This document shows positions 1-8,237 of a DNA stretch of 64,000 nucleotides, piece after piece. The notes under the pieces were generated by a model. The model had not been told where the DNA came from and did no database searches. It saw only the letters and a list, made by a program, of their open reading frames with translations. The stretch's first letter is position 1; every line of letters starts with the position of its first letter. Both the position numbers and the translations under genes were made by a program. Source of the stretch: Thalassolituus sp. UBA674 (lineage in GTDB: Bacteria > Pseudomonadota > Gammaproteobacteria > Pseudomonadales > Oceanobacteraceae); NCBI GenBank assembly GCA_002298335.1, contig DBNK01000030.1, positions 14,454-78,453 on the forward strand, written 5' to 3'.

Positions 1-1
1 T

Positions 2-373
2 GAGCCTTACGACCACCTGCGTGGCAACCTGAAAGGTTCACTGCGTTGTCTGCTGGTACCAGTAACCCTGCGTCAGTCTGTACTGGCGGTGATGGTTGTT
101 GACCTGCGTGGTGCCGATGCACAGGCACTGGATCTGACCCTGACCCACTTCATTGCCGCACAGATTGCGAACATTCTGGCGACTCAGGTTGTTCCGAACT
201 TCAAAACTCTGTATGCCCGCCCATATCAGCGTGTGCAGGAAAATGAACTGACCGACATCCATGAAGCCATCAACAAGTGCAATGGCAACAAGACCATGGC
301 CGCTAAAGTGCTGGGTCTGACCCCTCGTCAGCTGCGTTACCGCCTGTCCAAGCTCGGCGAACACGCGATGTAA
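2..373 (+). CDS. C-terminal part of a transcriptional regulator with Fis-type helix-turn-helix (5' end off window)
   Basis: The frame is open from base 2 to a TAA at 371-373, so only the last 123 residues are visible. The final ~40 residues are a Fis-type helix-turn-helix of the kind that ends NtrC/NifA-class regulators (GNKTMAAKVLGLTPRQLRYRL). The ~70 residues before it look like the end of a small alpha/beta sensor domain, possibly GAF (LLVPVTLRQSVLAVMVVDL). No AAA+ sigma-54 activation module lies between them, since there is no Walker B or GAFTGA-like motif in the visible part. It therefore looks like a sensor-HTH protein without the ATPase, or the AAA+ domain lies further left. Target genes are unknown. 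The next gene follows after about 60 bp on the same strand. Confidence 0.75.
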   Translation, partial: EPYDHLRGNLKGSLRCLLVPVTLRQSVLAVMVVDLRGADAQALDLTLTHFIAAQIANILATQVVPNFKTLYARPYQRVQENELTDIHEAINKCNGNKTMAAKVLGLTPRQLRYRLSKLGEHAM

Positions 374-432
374 TCATACTGTCATGCCTGAACCGGCACA
401 CTGTATGAGATTTGCAGTCTGCCGGATTCAAC

Positions 433-1602
433 ATGACGAAATACCATCTCTGTATCGTCTCAGAGACGTTCTCCCCCGATGTTAATGGCGTTGCCATTTC
501 CCTGCAGAGACTGATCCGGCACCTCGACAGTGCCTGTTTCAGAGTCTCCGTTGTCCGCCCGGCCCCCCGTGAAGTGTATGAACCGGAACAGCCCGAGTTG
601 TGGTGCCGTGGTGTGCGTGTCCCACAGTATCCGGACGTGCAGCTGGGGCTGCCTGCTGCCGGGAAAATCCATGCGGCGTGGCGTGAAGACTGGCCTGATC
701 TGGTCTATATCGCCACCGAAGGACCGCTCGGCGCGTCTGCCCTGAACGTAGCGCGCAATGCCGGTATTCCGGTCATCAGTGCCTTTCACACCAATTTTCA
801 CCGTTACAGCAGTTATTACGGACTGGGCTGGGTCCGCGGGTTGATCCTGTCCTGGCTTAAGCGCTTTCACAACCGTACCGCTATGACGCTGGTGCCATCG
901 CAGGAGCTGCAGACCGATCTGACCGGGATTGGCTTCAAACGGGTGCACTGGTTACCCCACGGGGTCGATTGCGAGGCATTCACCCCGGCATTACGCAGCA
1001 CAGCACTGCGTGAGGAGTGGGGTGTGGCAGAGGATGAAATCTTATTGTTGTTCGTTGGCCGTATGGCCCCTGAGAAGAACCTCCAGCTGGCGGTCAAAGC
1101 GGCTGAAGCGATGGTCACTGACGGTCTGTCTGTGAAACTGGTCGCGGTGGGTGACGGGCCGTTGCGGGAAGACATGCAGGCCACTCATCCGCAGGTGATT
1201 TTTACCGGCATCAGAACCGGTGACGCACTGGCCGCCTGTTACGCCTCTGCCGATGTATTCCTGATGCCGAGTCAGACCGAGACTTTTGGCCTGGTGACAC
1301 TTGAGGCCATGGCCAGCGGGCTGCCGGTGGTGGCGTTCGATATGGCGGCAGCGGGTCAGTTTGTGGACAGCAGTTGCGGGGCTCTGGCGGGGGATCTGAG
1401 TGAAGAATCCTTTATCCTCGCCTTGGGTAAACTGCTCAATGAAGGTATGATCTCATCCGCCGGGAAGAAGGCAAGGATGGTCGCGGAGTCGGCCTCCTGG
1501 TCAGCGATTACCCGGCAGTTTGAAGGCTGTTGTATTGACCTCATCCGGCAGAAGCAGGAAGCGGAGGGCCTACTGGTACAGGCTTTGCAGAACAGTTCCT
1601 GA
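433..1602 (+). CDS. GT4-family glycosyltransferase
   Basis: A retaining GT-B glycosyltransferase of the GT4 (group 1) family, 389 residues. The N-terminal acceptor lobe begins with CIVSETFSPDVNGV, typical of the mannosyl/sulfoquinovosyl-transferase-like branch, and contains SAFHTNFHRY. The C-terminal nucleotide-sugar lobe has LFVGRMAPEKNL and the EX7E signature TETFGLVTLEAMASGLPVVAFD. No signal peptide or TM segment is seen, so it is probably cytosolic or membrane-associated and acts on a lipid or glycan acceptor that cannot be named. A TTG at 412 in frame would add seven residues. The ATG at 433 gives the expected family start (MTKYHLC) and is preferred. It stands alone, not inside a polysaccharide cluster. 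Confidence 0.88.
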   Translation: MTKYHLCIVSETFSPDVNGVAISLQRLIRHLDSACFRVSVVRPAPREVYEPEQPELWCRGVRVPQYPDVQLGLPAAGKIHAAWREDWPDLVYIATEGPLGASALNVARNAGIPVISAFHTNFHRYSSYYGLGWVRGLILSWLKRFHNRTAMTLVPSQELQTDLTGIGFKRVHWLPHGVDCEAFTPALRSTALREEWGVAEDEILLLFVGRMAPEKNLQLAVKAAEAMVTDGLSVKLVAVGDGPLREDMQATHPQVIFTGIRTGDALAACYASADVFLMPSQTETFGLVTLEAMASGLPVVAFDMAAAGQFVDSSCGALAGDLSEESFILALGKLLNEGMISSAGKKARMVAESASWSAITRQFEGCCIDLIRQKQEAEGLLVQALQNSS

Positions 1603-1634
1603 CACATCTGATCATCAACCCCGGAGGTCGGTTC

Positions 1635-1940
1635 ATGGAGTTCAATCGCCATAATTTGGCTGTATTGCGCCAGGTAAAACGCCAGGCTCGGCAGGAAGTG
1701 AACGTTGAGATTCATTTTGATTCCAGCACGCTCAGGGAAGATTTACTCGAATTGGCGGAAACCCCCGTCAGCTCTGGGCTCAGAGCCCTGATCTCTGAGC
1801 TGGTACAGGATGACGAGCCGCAGCTGCCAGCGGTGGTCAAACCCCAGCCGCAGGGCGGTGTTCCCCTGACTGAGCGCCTGCTGCAGAATCAGAAACCGGT
1901 CGCCCGTATGCGCTACCGGGGCCGGGTCGTCGAAGCCTGA
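1635..1940 (+). CDS. Hypothetical protein, 101 aa
   Basis: Not recognised. A good ribosome-binding site (CCGGAGG) sits about 8 bases before the ATG, and the gene follows the glycosyltransferase by 32 bp, so the two are probably co-transcribed. The protein is hydrophilic, with a basic N-terminal third (LRQVKRQARQEV), a Pro/Gln-rich middle and a basic end (RMRYRGRVVEA). It has no signal peptide, TM segment or Cys. Its coding quality is like its neighbours, and the strong Shine-Dalgarno argues it is real. Function is unknown. Confidence 0.6.
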   Translation: MEFNRHNLAVLRQVKRQARQEVNVEIHFDSSTLREDLLELAETPVSSGLRALISELVQDDEPQLPAVVKPQPQGGVPLTERLLQNQKPVARMRYRGRVVEA

Positions 1941-1960
1941 GCGCCCGGATATAGTGCCAG

Positions 1961-1998
1961 GTCATCCCGTTATGGCATAAAACAGGTCATAACGGGAC
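1961..1998. terminator. Hairpin between convergent genes (no T-tract)
   Basis: Perfect 10-bp inverted repeat TCCCGTTATG (1965-1974) / CATAACGGGA (1988-1997) with a 13-nt loop, between the 101-aa gene and the convergent rlpA. Neither strand has a T-run after it, so it is either a weak bidirectional terminator or another member of the GTCATCC...GGGA palindromic repeat family seen elsewhere in the window. Confidence 0.45.
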
Positions 1999-2001
1999 AG
2001 T

Positions 2002-2781
2002 TCAGATATCCAGCTGATGTTGCATCAGAACCACTGTGGGTGAAATACCCGCCTTTTCCAGTTGCTCAACCACCGCATTGGCTTTGCCGGCCGCGATTGG
2101 TCCGATCCGGACACGGTGCAGCGTCAGGTCACCCTTCTGTTTCTCATTGATGGTTACTGGCCATTTCCCGGCGGTGATGTCTGCCAGACGCTTTTTCAGT
2201 TGTTCTGCCCGTTCGCCTGAACTCAGGGCACCGGCCTGTATCCACAGCACCGAGTCGCGGTGCGGCGGCTCCACCACTTCAATGTGCACCGGTGCTGTGC
2301 CTGCCTTATCAATCCCCAGTTTCACGGCAGCGGCGTAAGACAGATCAATGATGCGGCCTTCGTGAAACGGGCCGCGGTCGTTAACGCGGACGATCACCGA
2401 CTCACCGGTATCTTTGCGTGTGACCCGGACATAACAGGGCAGGGGCAGGGTTTTATGGGCAGCGGTCATTTTATAGACGTCAAAGATTTCTCCGTTCGAC
2501 GTACGGTAGCCATGGAACTTGCTGCCATACCAGGAGGCAATGCCGTCTTCGGTAAAGCCCGCGGCTTCGGTCATCACCCGGTAACGCTTGCCCCGCACCT
2601 TATAACTTTCCGGGTTGCCTAACAGGCTGCGGGGCTCGGCGACAGGCACAGCTTCTCTGATCGACGATACATCGACCACGGCATCCGGGGTGAAATCCTG
2701 ATGATGCTGGTAACGTTTGGACTGATGGCTGGAACAGGCGCTGATCAGTAGAGCGATCAGAACAACGCCAGTCCGTATCAT
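2002..2781 (-). CDS. rlpA: RlpA-type septal ring lytic transglycosylase lipoprotein
   Basis: Outer-membrane lipoprotein of 259 residues that, in its family, cleaves denuded glycan strands at division sites. The N-terminus is a lipoprotein signal with lipobox ISAC (Cys16). A double-psi beta-barrel covers about residues 78-165, with the family signatures GIASWYGSKFHG and VRVNDRGPF. A SPOR domain (about 180-255, starting near LWIQAGALSS) would bind denuded septal peptidoglycan. The start overlaps the end of mltB by 4 bp (ATGA), so the two are translationally coupled. It is the last gene of the proA-to-rlpA operon. Confidence 0.95.
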   Translation of the reverse strand: MIRTGVVLIALLISACSSHQSKRYQHHQDFTPDAVVDVSSIREAVPVAEPRSLLGNPESYKVRGKRYRVMTEAAGFTEDGIASWYGSKFHGYRTSNGEIFDVYKMTAAHKTLPLPCYVRVTRKDTGESVIVRVNDRGPFHEGRIIDLSYAAAVKLGIDKAGTAPVHIEVVEPPHRDSVLWIQAGALSSGERAEQLKKRLADITAGKWPVTINEKQKGDLTLHRVRIGPIAAGKANAVVEQLEKAGISPTVVLMQHQLDI

Positions 2782-3734
2782 TTAAACGACTCGCTCAGCT
2801 GATAGACGGCCATGGCGTACAGACGGCTGTGGTTGTAGCGGGTAATGACGTAGAAGTTGTACTCGCCCAGCCAGTATTCGTCACCCTGCTTGCCTTCCAG
2901 ATGCACCAGCGTCGCGGGTTTTTCCGGGCTGACAGGTGTGCTCAGGCCCACGCCAGCCTGCGTCAGCTGGGAGACAGTCCAGTCTGGCGAGCGGCTCTTG
3001 TTGGCCAGCTCTTTCCAGTTTTCACCCGTGACAGTAACCCGCTGGGTGACCGGTTCACCGGTTTTCCAACCGTGTTTGCTGAAGTAATTGGCGACGCTGT
3101 GAATGGCATCGGTCGGGTTGTTCCACAGGTCGCGTTTGCCATCACCATCGCCATCCACGGCGTAAGCCAGGTAGCTGGTCGGGATGAACTGGCCAAAGCC
3201 CATAGCGCCGGCGTACGAACCTTTTACGGTCGCCGGATCAACCTGCTCGGCTTCTGCCAGAGCGAACAGAGCTTTCAGTTCGCGCCAGAAGATCGGGCGC
3301 TCCGGGTAATCAAACGCCAGTGTGGACAGGGAGTCGAGCACGCGGTAACCGCCCTGACGGGTCCCGTAAAAGGTTTCAACACCAATGATGGCGGTGATGA
3401 TTTCTTTCGGTACACCATATTTGGCTTCGGCCTCGGCGAGGATGTCGGCGTATTTCTCCATGAACTCATGGCCACCGGCGATACGCTTCTCGGTCAGGAA
3501 GATGTCCTGATAGGTGGCCCAGGTGTGTGTCTTCTCGGCGGGGCGGGCAATGGCATCCAGCACCGACTGCATCTTTTCGGCCTGTGCCAGCCACTGACGG
3601 ACTTCGGCTTCCGGAATCTGATATTCCTCATTCACTTCTTTAGCGAACTCGGCAAACCTCGGGTGAGTGTCATAACCGGCAGCGGCGTGGGTGGAGAGAG
3701 CAAGCAGAGCGACAGCGGAAACAGTACGCAACAT
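2778..3734 (-). CDS. mltB: MltB-family lytic murein transglycosylase
   Basis: Lytic transglycosylase of the SLT_2/MltB family, 318 residues, forming 1,6-anhydromuramyl ends in peptidoglycan. The catalytic Glu is in IGVETFYGTRQGG; GAMGFGQFIPTSY and VDGDGDGKRDLW are further family motifs. The N-terminus is an ordinary Sec signal (MLRTVSAVALLALSTHAAA) with no lipobox Cys, so this copy should be soluble in the periplasm, unlike E. coli MltB, which is a lipoprotein. It starts 7 bp after the rodA stop and overlaps rlpA by 4 bp. Confidence 0.94.
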   Translation of the reverse strand: MLRTVSAVALLALSTHAAAGYDTHPRFAEFAKEVNEEYQIPEAEVRQWLAQAEKMQSVLDAIARPAEKTHTWATYQDIFLTEKRIAGGHEFMEKYADILAEAEAKYGVPKEIITAIIGVETFYGTRQGGYRVLDSLSTLAFDYPERPIFWRELKALFALAEAEQVDPATVKGSYAGAMGFGQFIPTSYLAYAVDGDGDGKRDLWNNPTDAIHSVANYFSKHGWKTGEPVTQRVTVTGENWKELANKSRSPDWTVSQLTQAGVGLSTPVSPEKPATLVHLEGKQGDEYWLGEYNFYVITRYNHSRLYAMAVYQLSESFK

Positions 3735-3741
3735 AGAGCAC

Positions 3742-4884
3742 CTAGTTTTTGCGATGAGTATACATGGACATGATCAGGCCGAAACCGAGCAGCAGGCTGA
3801 TGACCGATGTGCCGCCGTAACTGACCAGCGGTAAGGGGACGCCTACCACCGGCAGAATGCCGGAGACCATGCCCATATTCACGAACACGTAGATAAAAAA
3901 TGTGACCGCCATGCTACCAGACAGCAGACGCCCCATCAGGGTTTTACAGAAGCTGGCGATGTACAGGCAACGTAAAATAATCAGGGCGTACAGAATCAGC
4001 AGCAGACTGACACCAATCAGGCCTTTTTCTTCCGCCAGTACGGCGATGATGAAATCGGTATGGCTTTCCGGCAGGAATTCCAGCTGTGACTGAGTGCCCA
4101 GCAGATACCCTTTGCCTTCTATGCCTCCGGAGCCGATTGCGGTTTTGGACTGAATAATGTTCCAGCCGGTTCCCAGCGGATCGGATTCCGGATCAAGAAA
4201 CGTCAGTACCCGCTGTTTCTGGTAATCGTGCATGACGAAGAACCACATCACCGGTGCCAGAGCACTGACAATGGCCACCATAGACAGGATCAGCCACCAG
4301 GACATGCCGGCAAAGAAGAGCACCAGCAGGCCTGAGGTGCTGATGAGGATGGCGGTGCCCAGATCCGGCTGTTTGAAAATGAGTACGCTGGGTATGAGCA
4401 CGAGCACGGTGGCTTTGACCAGATCCAGGAAGCGTGGTGGGACCGGACGCCGCGACATGTACCAGGCAATCGATAATGGCAGTGCCAGCTTCACCAGCTC
4501 AGATGGCTGGAAGCGGGGTAGCCCGGGCAGATCCAGCCAGCGTTGAGCACCCTTGGCACCGACACCGGCAACCAGCACGGCAATCAGCAGGAGCAGACTG
4601 ATGACATACCCCCACGGCGCCAGAATGCGGTACTGGCGTGGACTGATCTGAGCTGCCACCGTCATCAGCACAAAGCCAATGCCGAAGTGAATGGCCTGAC
4701 GTTCGACCATGGCCATGCTCTGACCACTGCCGCTGTAGAGAATCAGCAGGCCGCAGCCAGCCAGCAGCAACAGCAGCAACAGCAGTGTCAGGTCGATATG
4801 AATCCGTGCGAACACAGCCCCGCTGCGGCTGAAGCTGTGGGGGTCGTGTGGGGCCGATGCGGTGCGGCGGAAATCAATGGCCAT
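3742..4884 (-). CDS. rodA: RodA, SEDS peptidoglycan glycosyltransferase of the elongasome
   Basis: Integral membrane SEDS protein (380 residues from the chosen start) that polymerises lipid II with its partner PBP2. About ten hydrophobic segments are visible. Family motifs include RWLDLPGLPRFQPSELVKLALP, the long extracellular loop with GSGGIEGKGYLLGTQSQLEFLPESHTDFI, and the C-terminal GGTSVISLLLGFGL. An in-frame ATG further upstream (4929) would lie well inside mrdA. The ATG at 4884 overlaps the mrdA stop by only 11 bp and gives the normal short cytosolic N-terminus (MAIDFRRT), so it is preferred. Confidence 0.95.
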   Translation of the reverse strand: MAIDFRRTASAPHDPHSFSRSGAVFARIHIDLTLLLLLLLLAGCGLLILYSGSGQSMAMVERQAIHFGIGFVLMTVAAQISPRQYRILAPWGYVISLLLLIAVLVAGVGAKGAQRWLDLPGLPRFQPSELVKLALPLSIAWYMSRRPVPPRFLDLVKATVLVLIPSVLIFKQPDLGTAILISTSGLLVLFFAGMSWWLILSMVAIVSALAPVMWFFVMHDYQKQRVLTFLDPESDPLGTGWNIIQSKTAIGSGGIEGKGYLLGTQSQLEFLPESHTDFIIAVLAEEKGLIGVSLLLILYALIILRCLYIASFCKTLMGRLLSGSMAVTFFIYVFVNMGMVSGILPVVGVPLPLVSYGGTSVISLLLGFGLIMSMYTHRKN

Positions 4885-6733
4885 CTGTTGTCTTGTCCTC
4901 CAGATAGCGGTTGATGATGCCCTGAGCAATCGGCGCAGCAGTACGTCCTGAGGACTCGCCGTTCTCGACGATTACGGCAATGGCAATCTGCGGGTCTTCC
5001 ACCGGGGCAAAGGCCATGAACCAGGCATGGTCACGCTGACGCTCTTTCAGAGCCTCAGAATCGTATTCGGCATCCTGTTCAATACCGACCACCTGAGCCG
5101 TACCGGTTTTACCGGCAATCGGGAATTTCAGATCTCTGAGCAGGGCTCGTGCCGTGCCGTGAGGCGAGTCGATAACCTTTTCCATGGTGCGGTGCATCAG
5201 TGACCAGTTGGCCGGATCTTTGAGCGTGACATCGGGCAGCCGGGCATAGGCCTCTTTTTCAATGTCGCCACCATCGGCAATCAGATGCGGCATGATCCAG
5301 TGACCTTTGTTGGCCAGTACCGCGGTGGCGGTTGCCAGCTGCAGCGGCGTAACCAGCATGTAGCCCTGACCAATGCCCATGTTGACTGTATCGCCCGGAT
5401 ACCAGGAGCCGCGGCCCTGCGAACGTTTCCACTCTTTTGAGGGCAGCAGGCCGGGCAGGGCCGATACCACATCCAGAGAGGTGTCCTGACCAAAGCCGAA
5501 GCGCGCCAGGAACGACGAGAAATGATCAATGCCCATGCGCGTGGCAGCGTCGTAGAAATACACGTCACAGGATTCAACCACCGCACGTTCCATATCGACC
5601 ATGCCATGACCTTCACGCTTCCAGTCGCGGTACAGACGTTCGTTGTTCTCCAGCTTGAACCAGCCCGGGTCCCACACCCGTGACTGCCAGCTCATCACCC
5701 CGGCCTCCAGTGCGGCCAGGCCGACAAAAGGCTTGAGGGTAGACGCAGGTGGGTACTGTCCGCGGGAAGCACGGTCGAACAGCGGCTGGTCCGGGTTTTC
5801 GCGGAGGCTGGAGTAATCTTCGTACGAGATGCCGGTGACAAAGTCGTTCGGATCAAACGAGGGGTTGGAATACAGCGCCAGTATGCCCCCGGTTTTCACC
5901 TCGATGGCGGCGATGGCACCACGGCGATCTTTGAGTAACTCCGCAGCCAGCAGCTGCAGACGGCTGTCGAGGTGCAGAACCAGATCCTGCCCCGGTTGTG
6001 GCGGGCTGCGCTCCAGTGTACTGAGCAGGCGTCCACGCGCGTTGATTTCGACTTTTTCATAGCCGACCTCACCGTGCAGCAGGTCTTCATAACGACGTTC
6101 GACACCGTTTTTACCGATGAAGCGTGTGGCACGGTAACGGCGCTTACGGTCTTCGTCTTCGTCGATTTTTTCCTGATCCATCTGGTTGATGCGGCCGACG
6201 TAACCGAGCACGTGGGCAAAGGCATCACCGAAGGGGTAGTGGCGCACCAGCTGAGCTTCGACGTCGACCCCGGGCAGGAAGTAACGGTTCACCAGAACGG
6301 TGGCAATTTCATCTTCGCTCAGGCGGTGGCGCAGCACCACAGGTTCGTAAGGACGGCGGGAGTAGCTGAGGCGTTTGTCGAACTGCTCGCGGTCGCGCTC
6401 ATCGATGCCGATCAGGCCATCCAGAAACTCCAGCGTGCGCGACATGTCCTGCACTTTCTCCGGTACCAGAGTGAGGCTGTAAGAGGGGATGTTTTCAGCC
6501 AGCAGCAGGCCGTTGCGGTCGTAAATCAGTCCCCGGTTAGGCGCCAGCGGACGGATCTGGGAGCGGTTGTTTTCCGACAGGTCTTTGTATTTTTCGTGCA
6601 GGCTGACCTGCAGGTAGGACATGCGCCAGGCCAGAACGCCGAATGCCAGCAACACAAAAATCGCTGCGATGATGGCCCGTATCCGGAACAGCCGGCGTTC
6701 GTACGCTTTATCTCGGAATGACTGTTCCCACAT
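4874..6733 (-). CDS. mrdA: Penicillin-binding protein 2 (elongasome DD-transpeptidase)
   Basis: Class B PBP, 619 residues, cross-linking peptidoglycan along the cell cylinder together with RodA. It has one N-terminal TM anchor (about 19-37), then a dimerisation/pedestal domain starting at RPLAPNRGLIYDRNG, then the transpeptidase domain. The active-site motif is S331-TLK (YPPASTLKPF), the second motif is SCD in VVESCDVYFYDAA, and the third is KTGTAQ near residue 545. Length and residue numbering match E. coli PBP2 (Ser330). It lies between rlmH and rodA in the usual order. Confidence 0.97.
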   Translation of the reverse strand: MWEQSFRDKAYERRLFRIRAIIAAIFVLLAFGVLAWRMSYLQVSLHEKYKDLSENNRSQIRPLAPNRGLIYDRNGLLLAENIPSYSLTLVPEKVQDMSRTLEFLDGLIGIDERDREQFDKRLSYSRRPYEPVVLRHRLSEDEIATVLVNRYFLPGVDVEAQLVRHYPFGDAFAHVLGYVGRINQMDQEKIDEDEDRKRRYRATRFIGKNGVERRYEDLLHGEVGYEKVEINARGRLLSTLERSPPQPGQDLVLHLDSRLQLLAAELLKDRRGAIAAIEVKTGGILALYSNPSFDPNDFVTGISYEDYSSLRENPDQPLFDRASRGQYPPASTLKPFVGLAALEAGVMSWQSRVWDPGWFKLENNERLYRDWKREGHGMVDMERAVVESCDVYFYDAATRMGIDHFSSFLARFGFGQDTSLDVVSALPGLLPSKEWKRSQGRGSWYPGDTVNMGIGQGYMLVTPLQLATATAVLANKGHWIMPHLIADGGDIEKEAYARLPDVTLKDPANWSLMHRTMEKVIDSPHGTARALLRDLKFPIAGKTGTAQVVGIEQDAEYDSEALKERQRDHAWFMAFAPVEDPQIAIAVIVENGESSGRTAAPIAQGIINRYLEDKTTDGH

Positions 6734-6756
6734 AGGCGGTTGTTATTATGGCCCGG

Positions 6757-7224
6757 TTATTTGTGATACGGGTGTCCCTGGAGAATGGTCCAGGCCCGGT
6801 AAAGCTGCTCTGCCAGCACCACCCGCACCAACGGATGGGGCAGAGTGAGCGCGGATAAAGACCAGCGTTGCGCTGCCGAGTTCAATACCTCAGCGGTCAT
6901 ACCATCCGGACCACCGATCAGCAGGGCAACATCGCCGCCCTGCATGCGCCAGTTTTCCAGTTGTCCGGCCAGCTGCTCAGTGGACCAGGGTTTACCGTCT
7001 ACCGCCAGAGCCACAACGTGGTCCTGAGGGCGGATGGCTTTCAGCAGGGCATCGGCTTCCTGCTGCATGGCTTTTTCTTTATTGGTGTTCTTGCCACGCT
7101 GTCCGGGGGATATTTCGACCAGTTCGAGCGTGCAGTCCGCGGGCATGCGGCGACTGTATTCGTGGAAGCCCGCGGTGACCCAATCCGGCATCTTGTTTCC
7201 GACTGCAAGCAGCCGAAGCTTCAT
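6757..7224 (-). CDS. rlmH: 23S rRNA pseudouridine-1915 N3-methyltransferase RlmH
   Basis: SPOUT-class methyltransferase of 155 residues, the standard length, that methylates pseudouridine 1915 in helix 69 of 23S rRNA. The SAM-binding trefoil knot is visible as ALLIGGPDGMTAEVL and the C-terminal LPHPLVRVVLAEQLYRAWTILQGHPYHK is nearly invariant in the family. The ATG overlaps the rsfS stop by 4 bp (7221-7224), so translation is coupled. mrdA follows after 23 bp. Confidence 0.97.
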   Translation of the reverse strand: MKLRLLAVGNKMPDWVTAGFHEYSRRMPADCTLELVEISPGQRGKNTNKEKAMQQEADALLKAIRPQDHVVALAVDGKPWSTEQLAGQLENWRMQGGDVALLIGGPDGMTAEVLNSAAQRWSLSALTLPHPLVRVVLAEQLYRAWTILQGHPYHK

Positions 7225-7574
7225 GAGTCCTGCTGTCCCTGCTTATCCTGACCCGGCTCACCCCACAGGCGTTCCAGATCATAGAAGTGACGCGCCTGTT
7301 CGGTCATCACATGAACGACAACGTCGAACAGGTCAATCAGGATCCAGTCGGAGGTTGCCCGGCCTTCCATACCGTTCGGGCGCAGCCCGGCGGCTTTGGC
7401 TTTTTCTTCGACATTGCCGGCGACAGCGGCTACATGGCGGTTTGAGGTTCCGTTAGCGATGACCATCCAGTCAGTAACGGATGTGCGCCCGCGCACATCA
7501 AGGACGGTGATGTTCTGTGCTTTCATATCGTCCAGCGCATCGACCACCAGGTTTTTGATTTCGTCGGTTTGCAT
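7221..7574 (-). CDS. rsfS: Ribosome silencing factor RsfS
   Basis: 117-residue RsfS/Iojap protein. It binds ribosomal protein L14 and blocks subunit joining under nutrient limitation. Signatures: VVDALDDMKAQNITVLDV, SVTDWMVIANGTSNRHV and DWILIDLFDVVVHVM followed by RHFYDLERLW. The C-terminal tail (GEPGQDKQGQQDS) is polar and variable. It lies 6 bp downstream of nadD and overlaps rlmH by 4 bp, the conserved nadD-rsfS-rlmH order. Confidence 0.97.
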   Translation of the reverse strand: MQTDEIKNLVVDALDDMKAQNITVLDVRGRTSVTDWMVIANGTSNRHVAAVAGNVEEKAKAAGLRPNGMEGRATSDWILIDLFDVVVHVMTEQARHFYDLERLWGEPGQDKQGQQDS

Positions 7575-7580
7575 GCAGCC

Positions 7581-8237
7581 CTATCGGTAAAGTTGGTGTT
7601 TCAGTATGAAATCCCGCACCGGGTCTGGTGTCAGGAAGGTGATATTGTCGCCTTGCTTAACCGCCTGACGCAAGTCGGAGGACGCGATATCCAGCTCCGG
7701 CCAGGTGACCAGGCCGATTCCGCCGCATAAGCGCTGAGGCAGAAGTGCTGCATCGCACTCATGTTCAGCCAGCAAATCGCCCTGAAAGCCTTCTCTCATC
7801 AGACGTGCACCGGGGCGGGAGACGACCAGCAGGTTGGCCAGTGCGGGAATCTCCTGAGCACAGTGCCAGCGGTCAACACTGTTCCAGGCGTCGCTACCCA
7901 TTACCCAGGTCAGGGAGCGTTGCGGGTCTTCACTGCGCAATTCTCTCAGGGTATCGACGCTGTAGCTGGGAGCGGGGCGCTGCAGTTCCAGGTCGCTGGC
8001 GTGGATACCATCCAGCCCGGAGCCCTGCAGCGATGACAGGGCCAGCTCCAGCATGGCCAGCCGCTGTTCTGATGAAGCCGCAGAAGGTTGTTTGTGAGGC
8101 GACTGCTGGTTGGGCAGCATCAGCACCCGGGCAAAGCCGTGCTGACGCAGGGCAATGGCCATACGCAGATGGCCGATATGCACAGGATCAAAGGTGCCGC
8201 CCAGCAGAGCCAGGGCGTTACTGGCGGATTTCGCCAT
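7581..8237 (-). CDS. nadD: Nicotinate-nucleotide adenylyltransferase
   Basis: NadD, 218 residues, transfers AMP from ATP to nicotinate mononucleotide in NAD synthesis. It shows the nucleotidyltransferase motif GGTFDPVHIGHLRMA, the family motif APSYSVDTLRELR, the WVMGSDAW segment and a C-terminal IASSDLRQAV that corresponds to the ISSTxIR motif. Its first 20 bp overlap the end of proA, which fixes the start at ATG 8237 (MAKSASNALALLGGTF). Confidence 0.96.
   Translation of the reverse strand: MAKSASNALALLGGTFDPVHIGHLRMAIALRQHGFARVLMLPNQQSPHKQPSAASSEQRLAMLELALSSLQGSGLDGIHASDLELQRPAPSYSVDTLRELRSEDPQRSLTWVMGSDAWNSVDRWHCAQEIPALANLLVVSRPGARLMREGFQGDLLAEHECDAALLPQRLCGGIGLVTWPELDIASSDLRQAVKQGDNITFLTPDPVRDFILKHQLYR

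Noticed and set aside
412..432. TTG start of the glycosyltransferase seven codons upstream of the ATG
   Set aside because: The ATG at 433 gives the expected family N-terminus and no Shine-Dalgarno supports the TTG.
5972..6721. 249-codon plus-strand frame opposite mrdA
   Set aside because: It lies wholly antisense to a clear PBP2 gene, with no start signals or family match; such frames are common in G+C-rich coding DNA.
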